This document shows positions 44,280 to 55,854 of a DNA stretch of 64,000 nt, in pieces. The stretch comes from Euonymus europaeus. Taxonomy: Eukaryota > Streptophyta > Magnoliopsida > Celastrales > Celastraceae. Positions within the stretch are counted from its first letter, which is position 1, and each line of letters starts with the position of its first letter. The position numbers and the translations under genes were made by a program. The notes beneath the pieces are model-generated. The model was not told the origin of the DNA, did not search any database, and saw only the letters and a program-made list of their open reading frames with translations. The stretch lies in NCBI GenBank assembly GCA_963580455.1, contig OY756971.1, positions 12,423,001-12,487,000 of the forward strand, written 5' to 3'.

Positions 44280-44953
44280 ACAGGATCCTTGCAATTTCCA
44301 ATCCCACGTATGACCACTAAGAAGGAAAAAAACCTTAAGCACTGTTGTTTCTAATATTCATTTTGATATTGTAATAAATTTTCTACAAATTCCATGTAGG
44401 AAATATTTTTATTATTTTTTTAAAATTTTTAACTGAATTTATTAACAAAATCGATAAGATAATATCTGCATGAAAAATTTGCATATTATTCGCTATTTTA
44501 TTTCCAACTCCATTATTAATAAATTTTTATAAGAAAATATTTTTTTTTGAAATAAAATTTAAAAAATTAAGTACAATACAAAATTAAAAAATTATAATAA
44601 AATACACTTATGAAGTAGTATTCTGATGTGGGGTATTGAAGTAGTTTTTATTTTATAATTCTCAATTCTCGCGAGGATACCACTTGAATATGACACGTCT
44701 CTTATGCGCCAGAACACGTGGCTAGAGTGTGAAAGCAAATGAGAACCTGATGCAGTATAGAGGAGATGAAATGACAATTCAACTAGACGAGATGAAGTGA
44801 CTGAATGACAAAAAGCTGGTCTATTGTGTAGGTGGGTGCAAAATAGGAGGATTGATTTATCAAAACTTTAGTGTAGGCATTGTATATGCCATGTTGACTT
44901 AAAACATGTTGAGCCAGCCATGCCCGAATAAGTTGATCTGATTGGAAGTCAAG

Positions 44954-45013
<60 letters not shown>

Positions 45014-45014
45014 A
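44280..45014. other. Unassigned interval with (TA)n microsatellite
   Basis: AT-rich DNA with no recognisable gene. A (TA)n run of about 50 bp lies at 44955-45004, just outside the left TIR of the large MULE. Confidence 0.7.
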
Positions 45015-45156
45015 GAAATGCTAGTAGGTGGGAACCCTCGTAGTCCAATTGTGCGGGGCATTTTCTGGCCGTCCACCATATCCACTTTTTTTTATTTTAA
45101 ACAAAACAATTCATCAAAACCTAAGCCTATCCCTCTCTCTCTCCCCGATTCCCGCT
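45015..45156 (+). repeat. Left TIR of composite MULE
   Basis: About 142 bp up to the copia insertion point. Similarity to the right TIR resumes after the copia element (ccctttgcaaactaa against ctctctacaaactaa). Confidence 0.8.
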
Positions 45157-45453
45157 TGTTAGAGATCATGAACAAAGTCAAATTAAATTGCTTCCCAGTA
45201 CTATGTCGTTTTCCTTTTATGTTTACACGATGTCGTTCTCACCTCTAGTTTGACGACATCGTTTTCTTCTTTTCGGCCTGTTGCTTGTCTTTATCAAGTC
45301 TGATGTAAAGGCTGCTGCTCCAACGGTCTTCAGCTGCGTTTTGTATTTAGTCTCTCTTCTTGTATCAGTTCAGTATCTTGAACAAGCATCTTGTATCAAT
45401 CTTCTTTCTTTCAATGAAAACTTCTTCTCTCAAGCTTGTTTAAGTTTATTTTA
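45157..45453 (+). repeat. 5' LTR of copia element (297 bp)
   Basis: It starts TGTTAGAGATCATG and ends just before the primer site TGGTATCGGAGCCC (45454-45467). The first 33 bases recur at 49883-49915. Confidence 0.85.
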
Positions 45454-45467
45454 TGGTATCGGAGCCC
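45454..45467 (+). other. Primer-binding site, Met-tRNA type
   Basis: tggtatcggagccc directly follows the 5' LTR. As in the 27-33 kb copia element, an ATG is formed across the junction (45453-45455). Confidence 0.85.
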
Positions 45468-45486
45468 AAGTTAAACAAAATCCTCT

Positions 45487-46748
45487 ATGGCTCATACAAA
45501 ATTCAAAGGATTGGGTGAGCAGACTCAAAATCCATCTTCTTCAAACTTTGTAAATCCAGAAATTGCTTCTCGAAACTTGCCATATGCTTTCAATTTTACA
45601 GCAAACCCAGAAATAGCATCTGGAAATGTTCAGTTTGCTGAAACCACGAATTTTAGGGCAAACCCAGAAATTGCTTCTGGAAACCTTCTGTTTGCTCAAG
45701 CCACCAACCCAATGTCGGTGAATCAAGGTTCAAACCCCTTCAGGAATCCTTATTACCTTACCCATTCAGATTTTACTTCGAACCTGATTTCTATGACGTT
45801 GACTGGTGACAATTTCCACCTTTGGAGTAATCAAATTGAGACGGCACTCAAAGCTAGGAACAAGATATGTTTCGTTAACGGCAATCTTGTTCCTCCAGCA
45901 GAAAATCATTCTTCTTATCCTGACTGGGTCCAATGTGACAGCCTTGTCAAGAATTGGATCACAAATTGCCTTTCTCAAGACATCCTTGTAAGTGTATCTA
46001 CTTCTCGCACAGCTCATGAATTATGGTCTGATTTGAGAAACAGGTACTCATCAGCAAATGCTACGAGGGATTTTGAACTGGCTAGGGCAATTGCAAATAT
46101 TAAACAAGGGAACTCCACTATCACTGAGTATTATGCCAGGATCAAAGCTCTCTGGATGAATTGTACCAATACAAACAATTGACTGCGTGCAAGTGTGGAA
46201 AATGCGTCTGTGGAATTGGAAAGACTGCATATTTTGAGCAAAACAAAGAGAAGCTGATTCAATTTCTCATGGGACTAGATGATGGCTATGAGCATGTCAT
46301 TAATCAACTCCTATTGATGGATCCTTTACCAGTTGTGGGTAAAGCTTTTTCTCAAGTGGTTCAGGTTGAAAGAAAGGCCACAGTGAACCAAACTGGAAAG
46401 AAACAAACTATCTTGCCCAAAGAAACTGTGTTGCAAGATTCTATGGTGATGCAAGCCTCTGGAAGAAACTCAAACTCTTTCAATTCAACTACCAAGGATT
46501 TCAAGAATGGAAAGAGGACTCAAACTGAGAGAGATAAATTGTTCTGCAAATATTGCAAGAAGACTAACCATACCGTTGACAAATGCTTCAAGTTGGTAGG
46601 CTACCCTGCAGAATATGACAATTCTAAAAGACAGAGACAGGGAACCTCCAATTTCAATGAGAAGAGGAGCAACATTAACCAAGTTGAAGCAAATATACAG
46701 AGTCAAGGGCCTTCTCTGCAGCTCTCATGAGATCAGTGCAACCAACTG
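45487..46748 (+). pseudogene. gag: copia gag with one frameshift
   Basis: 45487-46182 holds an N-terminal region with three imperfect repeats of the form ANPEIASGN, then the gag domain (SMTLTGDNFHLWSNQI, ELWSDLRNRYSSA). After a frame change near 46165 the reading continues at 46161-46730 with CKCGKCVCG, LIQFLMGLDDGYEHVI and the knuckle CKYCKKTNHTVDKCF (CX2CX4HX4C). TGA at 46729-46731 ends it; the same frame then enters protease. A start at 45453, across the LTR/primer-site junction, is also possible. Confidence 0.88.
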
Positions 46749-47225
46749 TTGAACTATCTTAAGGCAAATATTGCTGGAACAGATTCAATTAATCACACTG
46801 CATCAGCTTCAGCTGTTGGAGGTAAACCCTTTAAATTTAAATGGATAATTGATACGGGTGCCTCTGATCATGTGGTCTGTGTGCTTGATTATTATCATAA
46901 TTTTCATGAATTGCATGATTCATATATGACTTTACCTGATGGAAAAAGACATGTAATTAGCCACATAGGTGATATCAAACTAAAGAATGGCATAATACTT
47001 AAAAGGGTTCTGTGTGTGAAAGATTTCAATTTCAATTTGATTTCAGCAAGCAAATTGTTGGAAGACCATCAACATGCATTGATTTTTACCCAACCTTCAT
47101 GTCAATTGCAGGATTTAACCACATTGAAGAAGGTTGGGATGGGAACCATGCATGATGGTCTATACCATTTGCTTGAAGAAATCAAACCTGAAAGGAAAGC
47201 TTTTTCATGGCTACTACAATGGTGA
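46749..47225 (+). pseudogene. pol: copia protease
   Basis: Retropepsin with WIIDTGASDHVVC (active Asp near residue 35), TLPDGKRHVISHIGDI and VLCVKDFNFNLISASKLL. It is in the same frame as the second gag piece and separated from it only by the TGA. It runs into the pre-integrase region (GTMHDGLYHLLEE) and leaves the frame near 47205, where the 893-codon frame takes over. Confidence 0.88.
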
Positions 47226-49888
47226 AGAGTCACATTTGGCATGCTAGATTAGGGCATCCTTCCACCAAAGTATCTGAAATGTTAGGTGGTCATTTTGTTC
47301 ATAAATGTGATGACTGTGATGTCTGTTTTTTGGCCAAAATGAAAAGAAAAACTTTCTCTGTAAGCCAGACCAAATCTGTAGCTATTTTTGATTTAATACA
47401 TGTTGACATTTGGGGACCAAATGGAGTTGTTTCAAATGATGGTTATAGGTTTTTCTTGACTGTTGTAGATGATTTTTCAAGGGCCACTTGGATATTCTTG
47501 ATGAAAACCAAATTTGAGGTCAAAGACCATATTGAACACTTTAACAACTATGTTAAAAATCAATTTAGGACCAAGATAAAAGTCATAAGGTCGGATAATG
47601 GATTAGAATTCAATATGCTTGACTTCTTTAAAAAGGAAGGAATTATACATCAAAAGAGTTGTCCTTACACACCCCAACAAAATGGGGTGGTGGAAAGGAA
47701 ACATCAACATATTTTGAATGTAGGAAGAGCTTTGAGACTTCAAGCTGGAATACCAGAAAATTATTGGAGTGACTGTATATTGACAGCAATTCATCTAATT
47801 AATAGGCTTCCATCTAGAATATTGGATAAGAAGAGTCCATATCAAATTTTATACAATAAGGAACTAGATTACAATAGCCTTAGAGCTTTTGGATGCCTAT
47901 GCTATGCTAAGAATCTGAAACATGCAGAATCAAAGTTTGATGCTAAAGCTAGGACTTGCATTTTCATAGGTTATCCAACTCATGTAAAAGGTTATAAATT
48001 ATTGGATTTGGAGTCAAATGAAGTTGTAGTTTCAAGGGATGTAACATTTCTTGAAGACAAATTTCCTTTTAAGGATAGAAATATAATAAGCCAGGATGCT
48101 CAAGAAAAAGACACTGATGGTGATAGGATTGTGATTTTAGAAAAGCAGAATTTAAGTGATATTGGAGACAAAATCAGTGATCATGGAAACAAAAGAAGTA
48201 GGAAAGCTCCTACATACTTAAATGATTATGACTGTAATGCCATTGTTAGACATAATTCTCACGAACACTTAGGTCACAGAAAGATATTTTCACATTCTGC
48301 ATCTTTTGATCATTTCTTGGCTGCCATAACTTCTAGTCATGAACCTAAGAACTATGTTCAAGCTTCCAAATCACCCCATTGGTGTGAGGCAATGAACGAA
48401 GAAATTAATGCTCTGAATGAGAATAATACCTGGACAGTAGTCCCCATTCCAAAAGGCAGAAAACCTGTAGGATCAAAATGGATTTTTAAGATCAAATACA
48501 ATCAAGATGGATCTATTGAAAGATATAAAGCAAGGTTAGTTGCTCAAGGTTTTAGTCAAACTTTAGGTTTTGATTACAAGGAGACTTTCGCTCCGATAGT
48601 TAAGATGGTTACTGTAAGAATTTTTCTAGCCTTGGCAGCTTCAAATAAATGGTTTGTTCATCATTTAGATGTTCATAACGCCTTCCTTAATGGTGACTTA
48701 GATGAAGATATTTACATGTCCATGCCCCCTGGTTATGAGACTCGTGATTCAAGTCATGTTTGTAAGTTAAACAAATCCTTTTATGGTTTAAAACAAGCTT
48801 CAAGACAATGGAACCAAAAATGCAAAAATGCTCTCTTGAAATTTGGTTTCAAACAGTCTAAATGTGATTACTCTTTGTTTACTTATAATAGGAATTCATC
48901 TAGAGTTTTGTTATTACTTTATGTTGATGACATGGCTATTGGTGGTGATAATTTGAGTTTGATTCAAGAAGTTAAGAAATACATAAGTAAATGTTTTAAG
49001 GTTAAGGACCTGGGAGACTTGAAATACTTCCTAGGACTGGAAATTAACCACACTGACAGAGGCATGACTCTATGCCAAAGAAAATATATTTTGGATCTTC
49101 TTGTTGATTCAAATTTCAGGAATTGTCACACTGTGAGTTCACCAATGGATGCAAATACAAAGCTATCAATAACTCAAGGTCAACTTCTGGATGATCCTAT
49201 GATGTACAGAAGGTTGGTGGGCAAATTGATGTATCTAAAGTTGACTAGGCCAGACATCACCTTCACAGTTAACACTCTGAGCCAGTTTATAAGAGCCCCC
49301 ACCGACCAGCACCTCAAGGCAGCTCACAGGGTTTTGAGGTATTTGAAAGGTTCTGAAAACCAAGCTCTTTTCTTCCCCACTGGCACCACTTCTAGAGTTG
49401 AGGCTTTCTGTGATGCTGATTGGGCAGCATGCCCAGACACAAGAAGATCAACAACTGGGTATAGCATAATGCTTGGACAAGCTTTAGTGGCATGGAGGTC
49501 TAAGAAGCAGCAGACTGTGTCTAGGTCCTCAGCAGAGGCTGAATACAGGTCTATAGCTGCTGTGACTAGTGAGCTAACCTGGATTATTGCACTCTTCAAA
49601 GAACTTCAGCAACCTATTGACAAACCTGTGCAGATCTTCTGTGACAGCAATGCAGCCATCCACATAACCAACAACCCTGTCTTCCATGAGAGGACTAAAC
49701 ACATTGAAATTGATTGCCATTTTGTTAGAGAGAGAGTTGACAAGAAGTTAATCAATTTAAAGCACATTCGGTCTGCCCAACAGCCTGCAGATCTCTTGAC
49801 AAAACCTATGACAGTTGCTCAATTACAGAATTTTATGTCCAAGCTTAACATGATTGAAACTCATGTTAAGCTTGAAGGGGGGTGTTAG
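47207..49888 (+). CDS. pol: copia integrase-reverse transcriptase-RNase H, 893-aa intact frame
   Basis: The longest coding frame in the window. Residues 10-55 are the HHCC pre-integrase zinc region (HIWHARLGHP...CDVCFLAKM). The integrase core has Asp in LIHVDIWGP (about 66), Asp in IRSDNGLEF (about 130) and Glu in GVVERKHQH (about 162). RT spans about 400-650 with the catalytic LLYVDDMAIGG near 572. RNase H spans about 735-860 with FCDADWAACPD, SRSSAEAEYRS and IFCDSNAAIHI. The C-terminus LLTKPMTVAQLQNF is normal. Everything needed for cDNA synthesis and integration is present, but it lacks an in-frame link to gag and protease. Confidence 0.95.
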   Translation: MATTMVKSHIWHARLGHPSTKVSEMLGGHFVHKCDDCDVCFLAKMKRKTFSVSQTKSVAIFDLIHVDIWGPNGVVSNDGYRFFLTVVDDFSRATWIFLMKTKFEVKDHIEHFNNYVKNQFRTKIKVIRSDNGLEFNMLDFFKKEGIIHQKSCPYTPQQNGVVERKHQHILNVGRALRLQAGIPENYWSDCILTAIHLINRLPSRILDKKSPYQILYNKELDYNSLRAFGCLCYAKNLKHAESKFDAKARTCIFIGYPTHVKGYKLLDLESNEVVVSRDVTFLEDKFPFKDRNIISQDAQEKDTDGDRIVILEKQNLSDIGDKISDHGNKRSRKAPTYLNDYDCNAIVRHNSHEHLGHRKIFSHSASFDHFLAAITSSHEPKNYVQASKSPHWCEAMNEEINALNENNTWTVVPIPKGRKPVGSKWIFKIKYNQDGSIERYKARLVAQGFSQTLGFDYKETFAPIVKMVTVRIFLALAASNKWFVHHLDVHNAFLNGDLDEDIYMSMPPGYETRDSSHVCKLNKSFYGLKQASRQWNQKCKNALLKFGFKQSKCDYSLFTYNRNSSRVLLLLYVDDMAIGGDNLSLIQEVKKYISKCFKVKDLGDLKYFLGLEINHTDRGMTLCQRKYILDLLVDSNFRNCHTVSSPMDANTKLSITQGQLLDDPMMYRRLVGKLMYLKLTRPDITFTVNTLSQFIRAPTDQHLKAAHRVLRYLKGSENQALFFPTGTTSRVEAFCDADWAACPDTRRSTTGYSIMLGQALVAWRSKKQQTVSRSSAEAEYRSIAAVTSELTWIIALFKELQQPIDKPVQIFCDSNAAIHITNNPVFHERTKHIEIDCHFVRERVDKKLINLKHIRSAQQPADLLTKPMTVAQLQNFMSKLNMIETHVKLEGGC
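49866..49882 (+). other. Polypurine tract of copia element
   Basis: aagcttgaagggggg directly precedes TGTTAGAGATC, the 3' LTR start. It overlaps the last pol codons. Confidence 0.8.
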
Positions 49889-49915
49889 AGATCATGAACA
49901 AAGTCAAATTAAATT
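49883..49915 (+). repeat. Truncated 3' LTR (about 33 bp)
   Basis: Matches the first 33 bases of the 5' LTR exactly, then switches to sequence resembling the MULE terminal repeat. The remaining ~264 bp of LTR are missing. Confidence 0.85.
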
Positions 49916-50723
49916 CCCTTTGCAAACTAAACACCCACACCCCATTCTTTGCTCAACCTCGAAGCTCGATGTGCCTGACTTTCGATCTCTCTGCAACTTG
50001 GGCGAACTTGGGCAAATAAGTTTCTGGCTTTAGTTCATCTGCTTCTACAACCTCTGGTTTGAGCTTGGCTTCTGATCTATGGCTTTCGATCTCTCTACAA
50101 CTTGGTCTCTGATTGAGTTCATCAATTGAATTTTAGTCATTTGTTTGTCGGCCTTGCGTATTCAAATTGAAGGTGAGTGGTGTTGAAGCATTTAGTTTTG
50201 ATCTCTAGCTAGCATTGTGTGCAAATTCTCATGTTTGTATTTGTCCTATTTATTTTATAGGCACATTATAGAGCAGATGGGTGCCTCTTGTAAATTATGG
50301 TAGTAGTGTGAAAGTGTGCATACTCTCCTCTCTCTCTGGTATAATTTATATGTTTGGCATAGATAGTCGAAATGAATTTTGTTGAGTCAGAAGATTTCGG
50401 TTCTTCATCAATTAAGTTGGATGAATATGTGCCTAAGGTGGTGTTTGAAAAAAAATCCCTACAATAGGTCAAGAGTTTGATTCGGTTGAAGATGCTCAAA
50501 TTTTTTTATGATGAATACGCCAAGTTTGCAGGTTTTAGTATTCGAAATTATTCGTCCAAGAGAAACAAATTCGATAAAATTATTCGAAAGGAGTATGTTT
50601 ATTACAAAAAAAGGAATTCGGGATTACAAAAAATTCAATGCTAGTTGTAGGAAAAGGCCATAAACTAGGGAAGGTTGTACGGCCAAATTTACCATTGTCA
50701 AACCTAGTACCAAGCAACGCTTT

Positions 50724-52484
50724 TGTAATATTCCGAACCCAATTTTTGAAAAACAATTTTTGAAAAAATATAATAAAATATTTTAATAAATACTAGATAT
50801 ATTTAGAAGAATATTGGCGCTAAAATCACCTGAATCGGAGTTAAATTGAATTTGTTACCAATTTTGGAAGATAAATGAGTTATTATGGTAAAAGAGGGGC
50901 AGTTTGGTAATTTTGAAAGAAAATCTGGGCTTCGATATTGTTTTCATCGCAGCACCACAGATGGCGGAATCAGGAGGCGAAAGTTTCAGTTTTGGTGACT
51001 TCCGGCTCGATCCTGGTCGATTCTGGTGGAGTCTTGGAACGAGACAGGTACCGTTGGATTGCATTTTTTGAGAGTTTTATTTTGATGTATGGTATGACCA
51101 ATAACGTCGTCGGAATCAACTATTCCGGTGACAGTCGAGTTTGACCGAGTTGACCCTGTTTGAACCATTTTTACTAGGTTGCCCCGTTTTGATCCGATTT
51201 GACTATTTTGACCAGGTTGACTTTTCTTTATTTTAACTATGTCGGGTATACAAATATGTATTTCGATGTAGGAGACTGAGTTGGGGATTTTGGGTTTAAA
51301 TTTTGATGAGTCAGGGACTTACTACAGATTAGCGTCAGTCGGCATTGCAGTTTTATTATTATTATATGTTATTATTGGTGGTGTTTTTACGGCTGGCTGC
51401 ACCCTCATGGGTCATGTCTCTTGTGGGGCCCACATTCAGTGGTGGAGCCCGTCCCTCTTGTGTAGTTTTCTGAGAGTTCGGATAGGACTTCACTCAAATG
51501 ATTTTCTGTGATTTGTGAAATTATTAATGGATGATTTGTAGTGTGTGGGACGACATCGGGCGACCCAGCCTACTAGATAATTTATTGATGGTTCTTATCG
51601 AGTACATACTTGGAGACCGGATTAAGGTGGGGTACATCCTAGGGGACGCTCTTCGATGTAGGTGATGTTATCGAGTACTTTATATAGGCTCAATCCTCAT
51701 CCAATTTGGGAAGTACTTAGACTGGGAGATACCTTGCAGGGATTAGGGTGGGTCTAGGGGAGGATTTACTGATGTTATATGGATTTGAGTTGGTTTATGG
51801 TTGAGTACTGATTTGTGAGTTGTATTTGAGAATGGTAGTGGTGGAGCCTACTAGGTGTCTACCCTACAGATTGATTGTTCTAATGATATTTATGTTGAGT
51901 TCGGTGATTCTATATTCTATCAAGGTATTACTTTATGATTTCCTTTATACTTTCTATATCTTATAGGTTTTCTTACTTTTTCTTTGATTTATTGGAGTTA
52001 GGTGGTACGGGAAGGTATCATCATTTGGGTTTCTGTTCATTCCACTTATACGTCTTGAGTTCTATATTCTGTTTATTCTAATGATCGATATTCTCCATAT
52101 CCCTAATGTGCTTTGTGGCTCATCCATTTCATTCACATGTTTTGCAGGTGAGATAGCTGGAGTGGATGATCAGCGTGGGGATGCGTGATATGTGATGGGT
52201 AGCTTCTATGGGGATGCTTGTGTCTATTTATTATCTACGTTCCACTTTTATGATGTCTTGGATATTCCACAGTGGATTTTAGTTGTATGATACAGTGTGG
52301 CGGGATTTCTGTTGAGATTTATTTAGATATGTGTGGGTATTTCTGTAGACAGATTGAGGATTCATTGTAGCTTGGGTAAATATTTGGTTTAAATCTGGTT
52401 CGGGGAACAGAGGGGTTCCCTTCCAATCATGTCTTTGAGATTCATAGGTGCTAATTTGCACTTATTTGGGAGAGGGGCGTGACA
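50724..52484 (+). mobile_element. Solo LTR (1761 bp), Tekay/Del-like chromovirus type
   Basis: Starts TGTAATATTCCGAACC and ends GGGGCGTGACA, with TSD gcttt at 50719-50723 and 52485-52489. No gag or pol lies inside. The start and end words resemble plant Tekay/Del LTRs. Removing it plus one TSD copy joins the FAR1-like reading in frame (KQRFVVSQF). Orientation is inferred from the TGTAAT...TGACA order. Confidence 0.88.
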
Positions 52485-53369
52485 GCTTTGTTGTCTCACA
52501 GTTTAATGAGGCTCATAATCATGTCATTGCTACACCTAGAAAAGTTCATATGTTAAGGTCTCATCTTTCCATTTCTAGTGCGAAAAGGGCGTTAAGTGAA
52601 CAATTTTTAGCGGCCAATGTTCCCATTCATCAATAAATTAGTATTTTTGAGCTTCAGTCCGATGGCTTAGAAAATATAGGATGCATTGAAAAATATTTTT
52701 ACAATGCACAAAGAGATGAGGTAAAGTTGTATCCAGGACATGATGCTTAAATGTTGATAGAATAATTTCAAGCGGAGCAAGAAAAAGATTTTGAATTTTT
52801 TTATTCAGTCAAGATGAATTTAGAAAACAATCTTACCCGTTGTTTCTATGTAGGAGATCTTATCATGCATTTGGTGATGTAGTATTTGACACTACGTACA
52901 ATACAAATCGCTATGGGATGATATTCGCTTCATTTGTGGGAGTGAATAATCACTGTCAGAGTACTCTTTTTGCATGTGCATTTTTAAGTGATGAGTCAGC
53001 GGAAACATTTGCATGGCTCTTGAGTCAATTCTTGATAGCCATGCTAGATAGTACACCTAAAATGATCATCATTGACCAAGATCTTGCTATGGCTAAAGCT
53101 ACTTCTGAGGTTTTAACATACACTATACATAGGCTTTGTATGTGGCATATTCTTAGCAAGTTCTCAAAAACTAGATTCAATCAAATTGAAAGAACACTAT
53201 CCTAAGTTCCGAGACTGCATATGGAATTCTGAGGATTTAGAACAAATTGAGGATGCTTGGAATCGAGTGCTCGATATTAGTGGTATGTTGGACAATGATT
53301 GGTTGAAAGGGCTCTATGATATCTGACACAAATGGATTCCAGCTTATATTAATGGAACATTTTCTGCAG

Positions 53370-54000
53370 ATTACATTGAAACTTCTTCTATATTTATCTA
53401 TTGTGATCCAATAATTGCTCAAAGTGACCTTAAAGCTGTCACATTTTTTCTGCTACTAACAACTTTGATAATGTTTCGATTAATCTATCAGTTTAAGATT
53501 CCCTGTATTTTTGTCTTTTTGATTTATGTGTATGTATTTGATTTCGTTGATCTGTTGGTGATTTTATGTATGTGTATCTATATAAAGAGGCTTTGGTTGT
53601 AGCCTTGTGTGTCGTTACCTATGGGACTGTGTGCAGTTCTATTTATTTTAATGGATTAATAGAATTACTTTAGTTTATTTTTTTATATGAAATTACTTAG
53701 TTGTGTTTTAGTGTTTGTGGTCATGCGGAGGAACAACATGATCATATATGCATACTGTGACGAATGTAAATTTCCTTCTATATTGGATGATCATTGTAAT
53801 GAAAATTTAGATAAAGTCATATGCATGTGGGTGAAACAATAGTTTCAATTAGCAAAAGATTGAAAGATAATTGTTGGACGGAACTGCTGGTTATATTTTT
53901 CTAATCTTTCTACTGGCTTTCCAATTGGGTTATTGTTTTGCATGCACAATTTTCTAACGTGAAGCATGTTTAACAATTTATTAACCATCACATTTGTTGT
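53370..54000 (+). other. Intron or insertion in the transposase gene
   Basis: About 630 bp separate FSA from GMSSSERVES, which are adjacent in FAR1-like proteins. The 3' side, cacatttgttgtag, looks like a splice acceptor. The 5' side lacks a clear GT donor. No transposon ends recognised. Confidence 0.5.
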
Positions 54001-54838
54001 AGGTATGTCGAGTAGTGAACGGGTCGAAAGTTGTCACTCTTTCTTTAAGAACTATGTGTCAAAGAAGAACACTTTGATGGATTTTTTTGATCCATTTTTT
54101 AGGGCGTTAAAACACCAACGACATCAAGAGTTATTTCTTGACCATAAAGACATCAATGAGCAACCTTTTATGAAGACTATGTGGCAACTAAAGAAGAAGA
54201 TGAGTGAGGTATACACGCACATAATATTTTATAAATTTCAAGAGGAGTTATACTAGAGCATGGCTTGTGTTGTGGTGGTGGAACAAGACATTGGAGATAT
54301 GTGCACGTACACTATTAGTGGGGCTGAAAGAAGTGAGGGACGTGCACGAAAAATCATGGAAAATAAGTCCATAAACTACTTGAGTTGTAGTTGCAAGAAA
54401 TTTGAATCTTGTGGAATTATTTGTCGGCACATATTGGCTACCTTCAATAGGACAAAACTGCAGCAACCACTATCTAATGCATATGTACTTCGTAGGTGGA
54501 CAACTACTGCCAAGTCATTGAGTTCACGCTCTAGTGCTTCAGCAGTAGCATATGACAACATATTACAAAAGCTTGCGATGATGATCATAGATGATGCTTA
54601 CATGAGCGAAGAGCCATTTGCATTGGCAAGGGAAACATTTGAGTCTCTTCATTACAAGCTAAAGTCTATGGCTTTAAGAGATGGAAACCAATCCCGACCA
54701 AGTGTTGGTCTTTCTGACCCTATTTGCAGTGAGCCTGACCAAGTCAGAGCAAAAGGATGTGGCAAGAGGTTGAAAAGAGGGAAAGAACTTGTCACAAAGA
54801 AGAATAGGCATTGCCATGGGTGTGGACTTACAGGATAA

Positions 54839-55854
54839 TCACACGACTAAAGGAATTGTTCCCTATTAACCAATATGTGATTTTTGTCCAAGTTTGTTTC
54901 CCCATCCAGATTTGGTTAATGTATTGTTGAACTTGTGTTAATGAACTATCTAACTTCTGTTAATGAAATGTCCAGATTTGTCCTATTTTTGTTATTGAAT
55001 TATGCATACTTGTTGATGGAATGTCCAGATTTTGTTGTTGTAATGCTAACTTATGTTACAAATTTGTCCAGTTTTGTTAATGTCCAATTTCTGTAAATGA
55101 AGAATGTCCAGATTTTAATTGTTCCTATTAATGAATTGTTCGGCTTATTTTTGTAACCTCCATAATTTGTTAATCATAATTCTAACTTCTTGTTGTAACG
55201 TCTAGAATTTGTTAATGAATTGTGCAGTAGTGAAAACACACAATCTTGTATAATCAACAAACATGTTTTATTGGCTACCTTCTAGAATTTTTGATTATTT
55301 GTCCAGAATTTTTGATTTTATATATCCCAAAACCACAGGGAAATAGAGCATCATTACAATGAAAGAAGACAATCTTATAGAACAATGCAAGGTGCCAACC
55401 AGCAAGAACCAACCAACAAGAACTAACAATAAAACATAAGAGTGTCCAGCTTTAGAATGTAAGTAGTGCAAATGTCGACCAGCCAACGCATGTCAATTGC
55501 AAATCACATTGGCATTCTAACAAACACCTTCACTACATCAAAGAATAATTTTTTTAGAAGGTCAAATTAACACCAAAAATCCCACCATTATTGCAGAATT
55601 CAAGTTCCCAACATGACAGCAAGCTTTGAGTGTGTTCTGCAAAGCTAGTGAGCAGCACAGTTGACCAGTCACTAGAGTGATTTTATGCTCAGGTGCTTGA
55701 TCGAACATAGAGGAGGAAGATGGGCGTGGGAGATCGATGAAAGAGAAGTAGATAATCGGGTTATGAGGTTGAGCAAAGAGGGAATCGGGGAGAGAGAGAC
55801 CTGTAGGAGAAAGATCAAAGATCAAAAGCCAGGCATAGAGAGGGATAGAGAAAG
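54839..55854. other. MULE 3' non-coding part with degenerate repeats
   Basis: 54880-55330 contains at least seven variants of ttaatg..atgtccagattttgtt. The rest holds no recognisable gene. It lies between the transposase end and the right TIR. Confidence 0.6.

Larger units (their letters stand above)
45157..49915 (+). mobile_element. Ty1/copia retrotransposon, nearly intact, 3' LTR truncated
   Basis: 5' LTR, Met primer site, gag, protease, integrase-RT-RNase H, G-rich purine tract and the first ~33 bp of the 3' LTR. Breaks are few: a frameshift near 46165, one TGA at 46729-46731 and a frameshift near 47205. It lies inside the left TIR of the composite MULE. Confidence 0.92.
50371..54838 (+). 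pseudogene. FAR1-like MULE transposase, split by a solo LTR
   Basis: The start at 50371 reads MNFVESEDFG and is followed by the FAR1 DNA-binding domain (FYDEYAKFAGFSIRNYSSKR; 50500-50723). A solo LTR interrupts it. It resumes at 52485 with RFVVSQFNEAHNHVIATPRK and ISSAKRALSEQF. The MULE core (52840-53205) has VFDTTYNTNRYGM (Asp), IIDQDLAMAKA (Asp) and LCMWHILSKF. After a frame change come WIPAYINGTFSA and, beyond a gap at 53370-54000, GMSSSERVESCHSFFK with the likely Glu. The SWIM finger CSCKKFESCGIICRHIL is near 54390. A short CHGC end finishes at 54838. Stops at 50478, 52633, 53325 and 54254 and frameshifts inactivate it. Confidence 0.9.

Noticed and set aside
43994..44354. Overlapping frames on both strands rich in R, P and G
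   Set aside because: They coincide with the aaccggtt-rich right end of the hAT-like element; composition alone explains them.
50371..54838. A domesticated host FAR1/FHY3 gene
   Set aside because: It is broken by stops, frameshifts and a solo LTR and lies between inverted repeats, so a decayed MULE transposase fits better.
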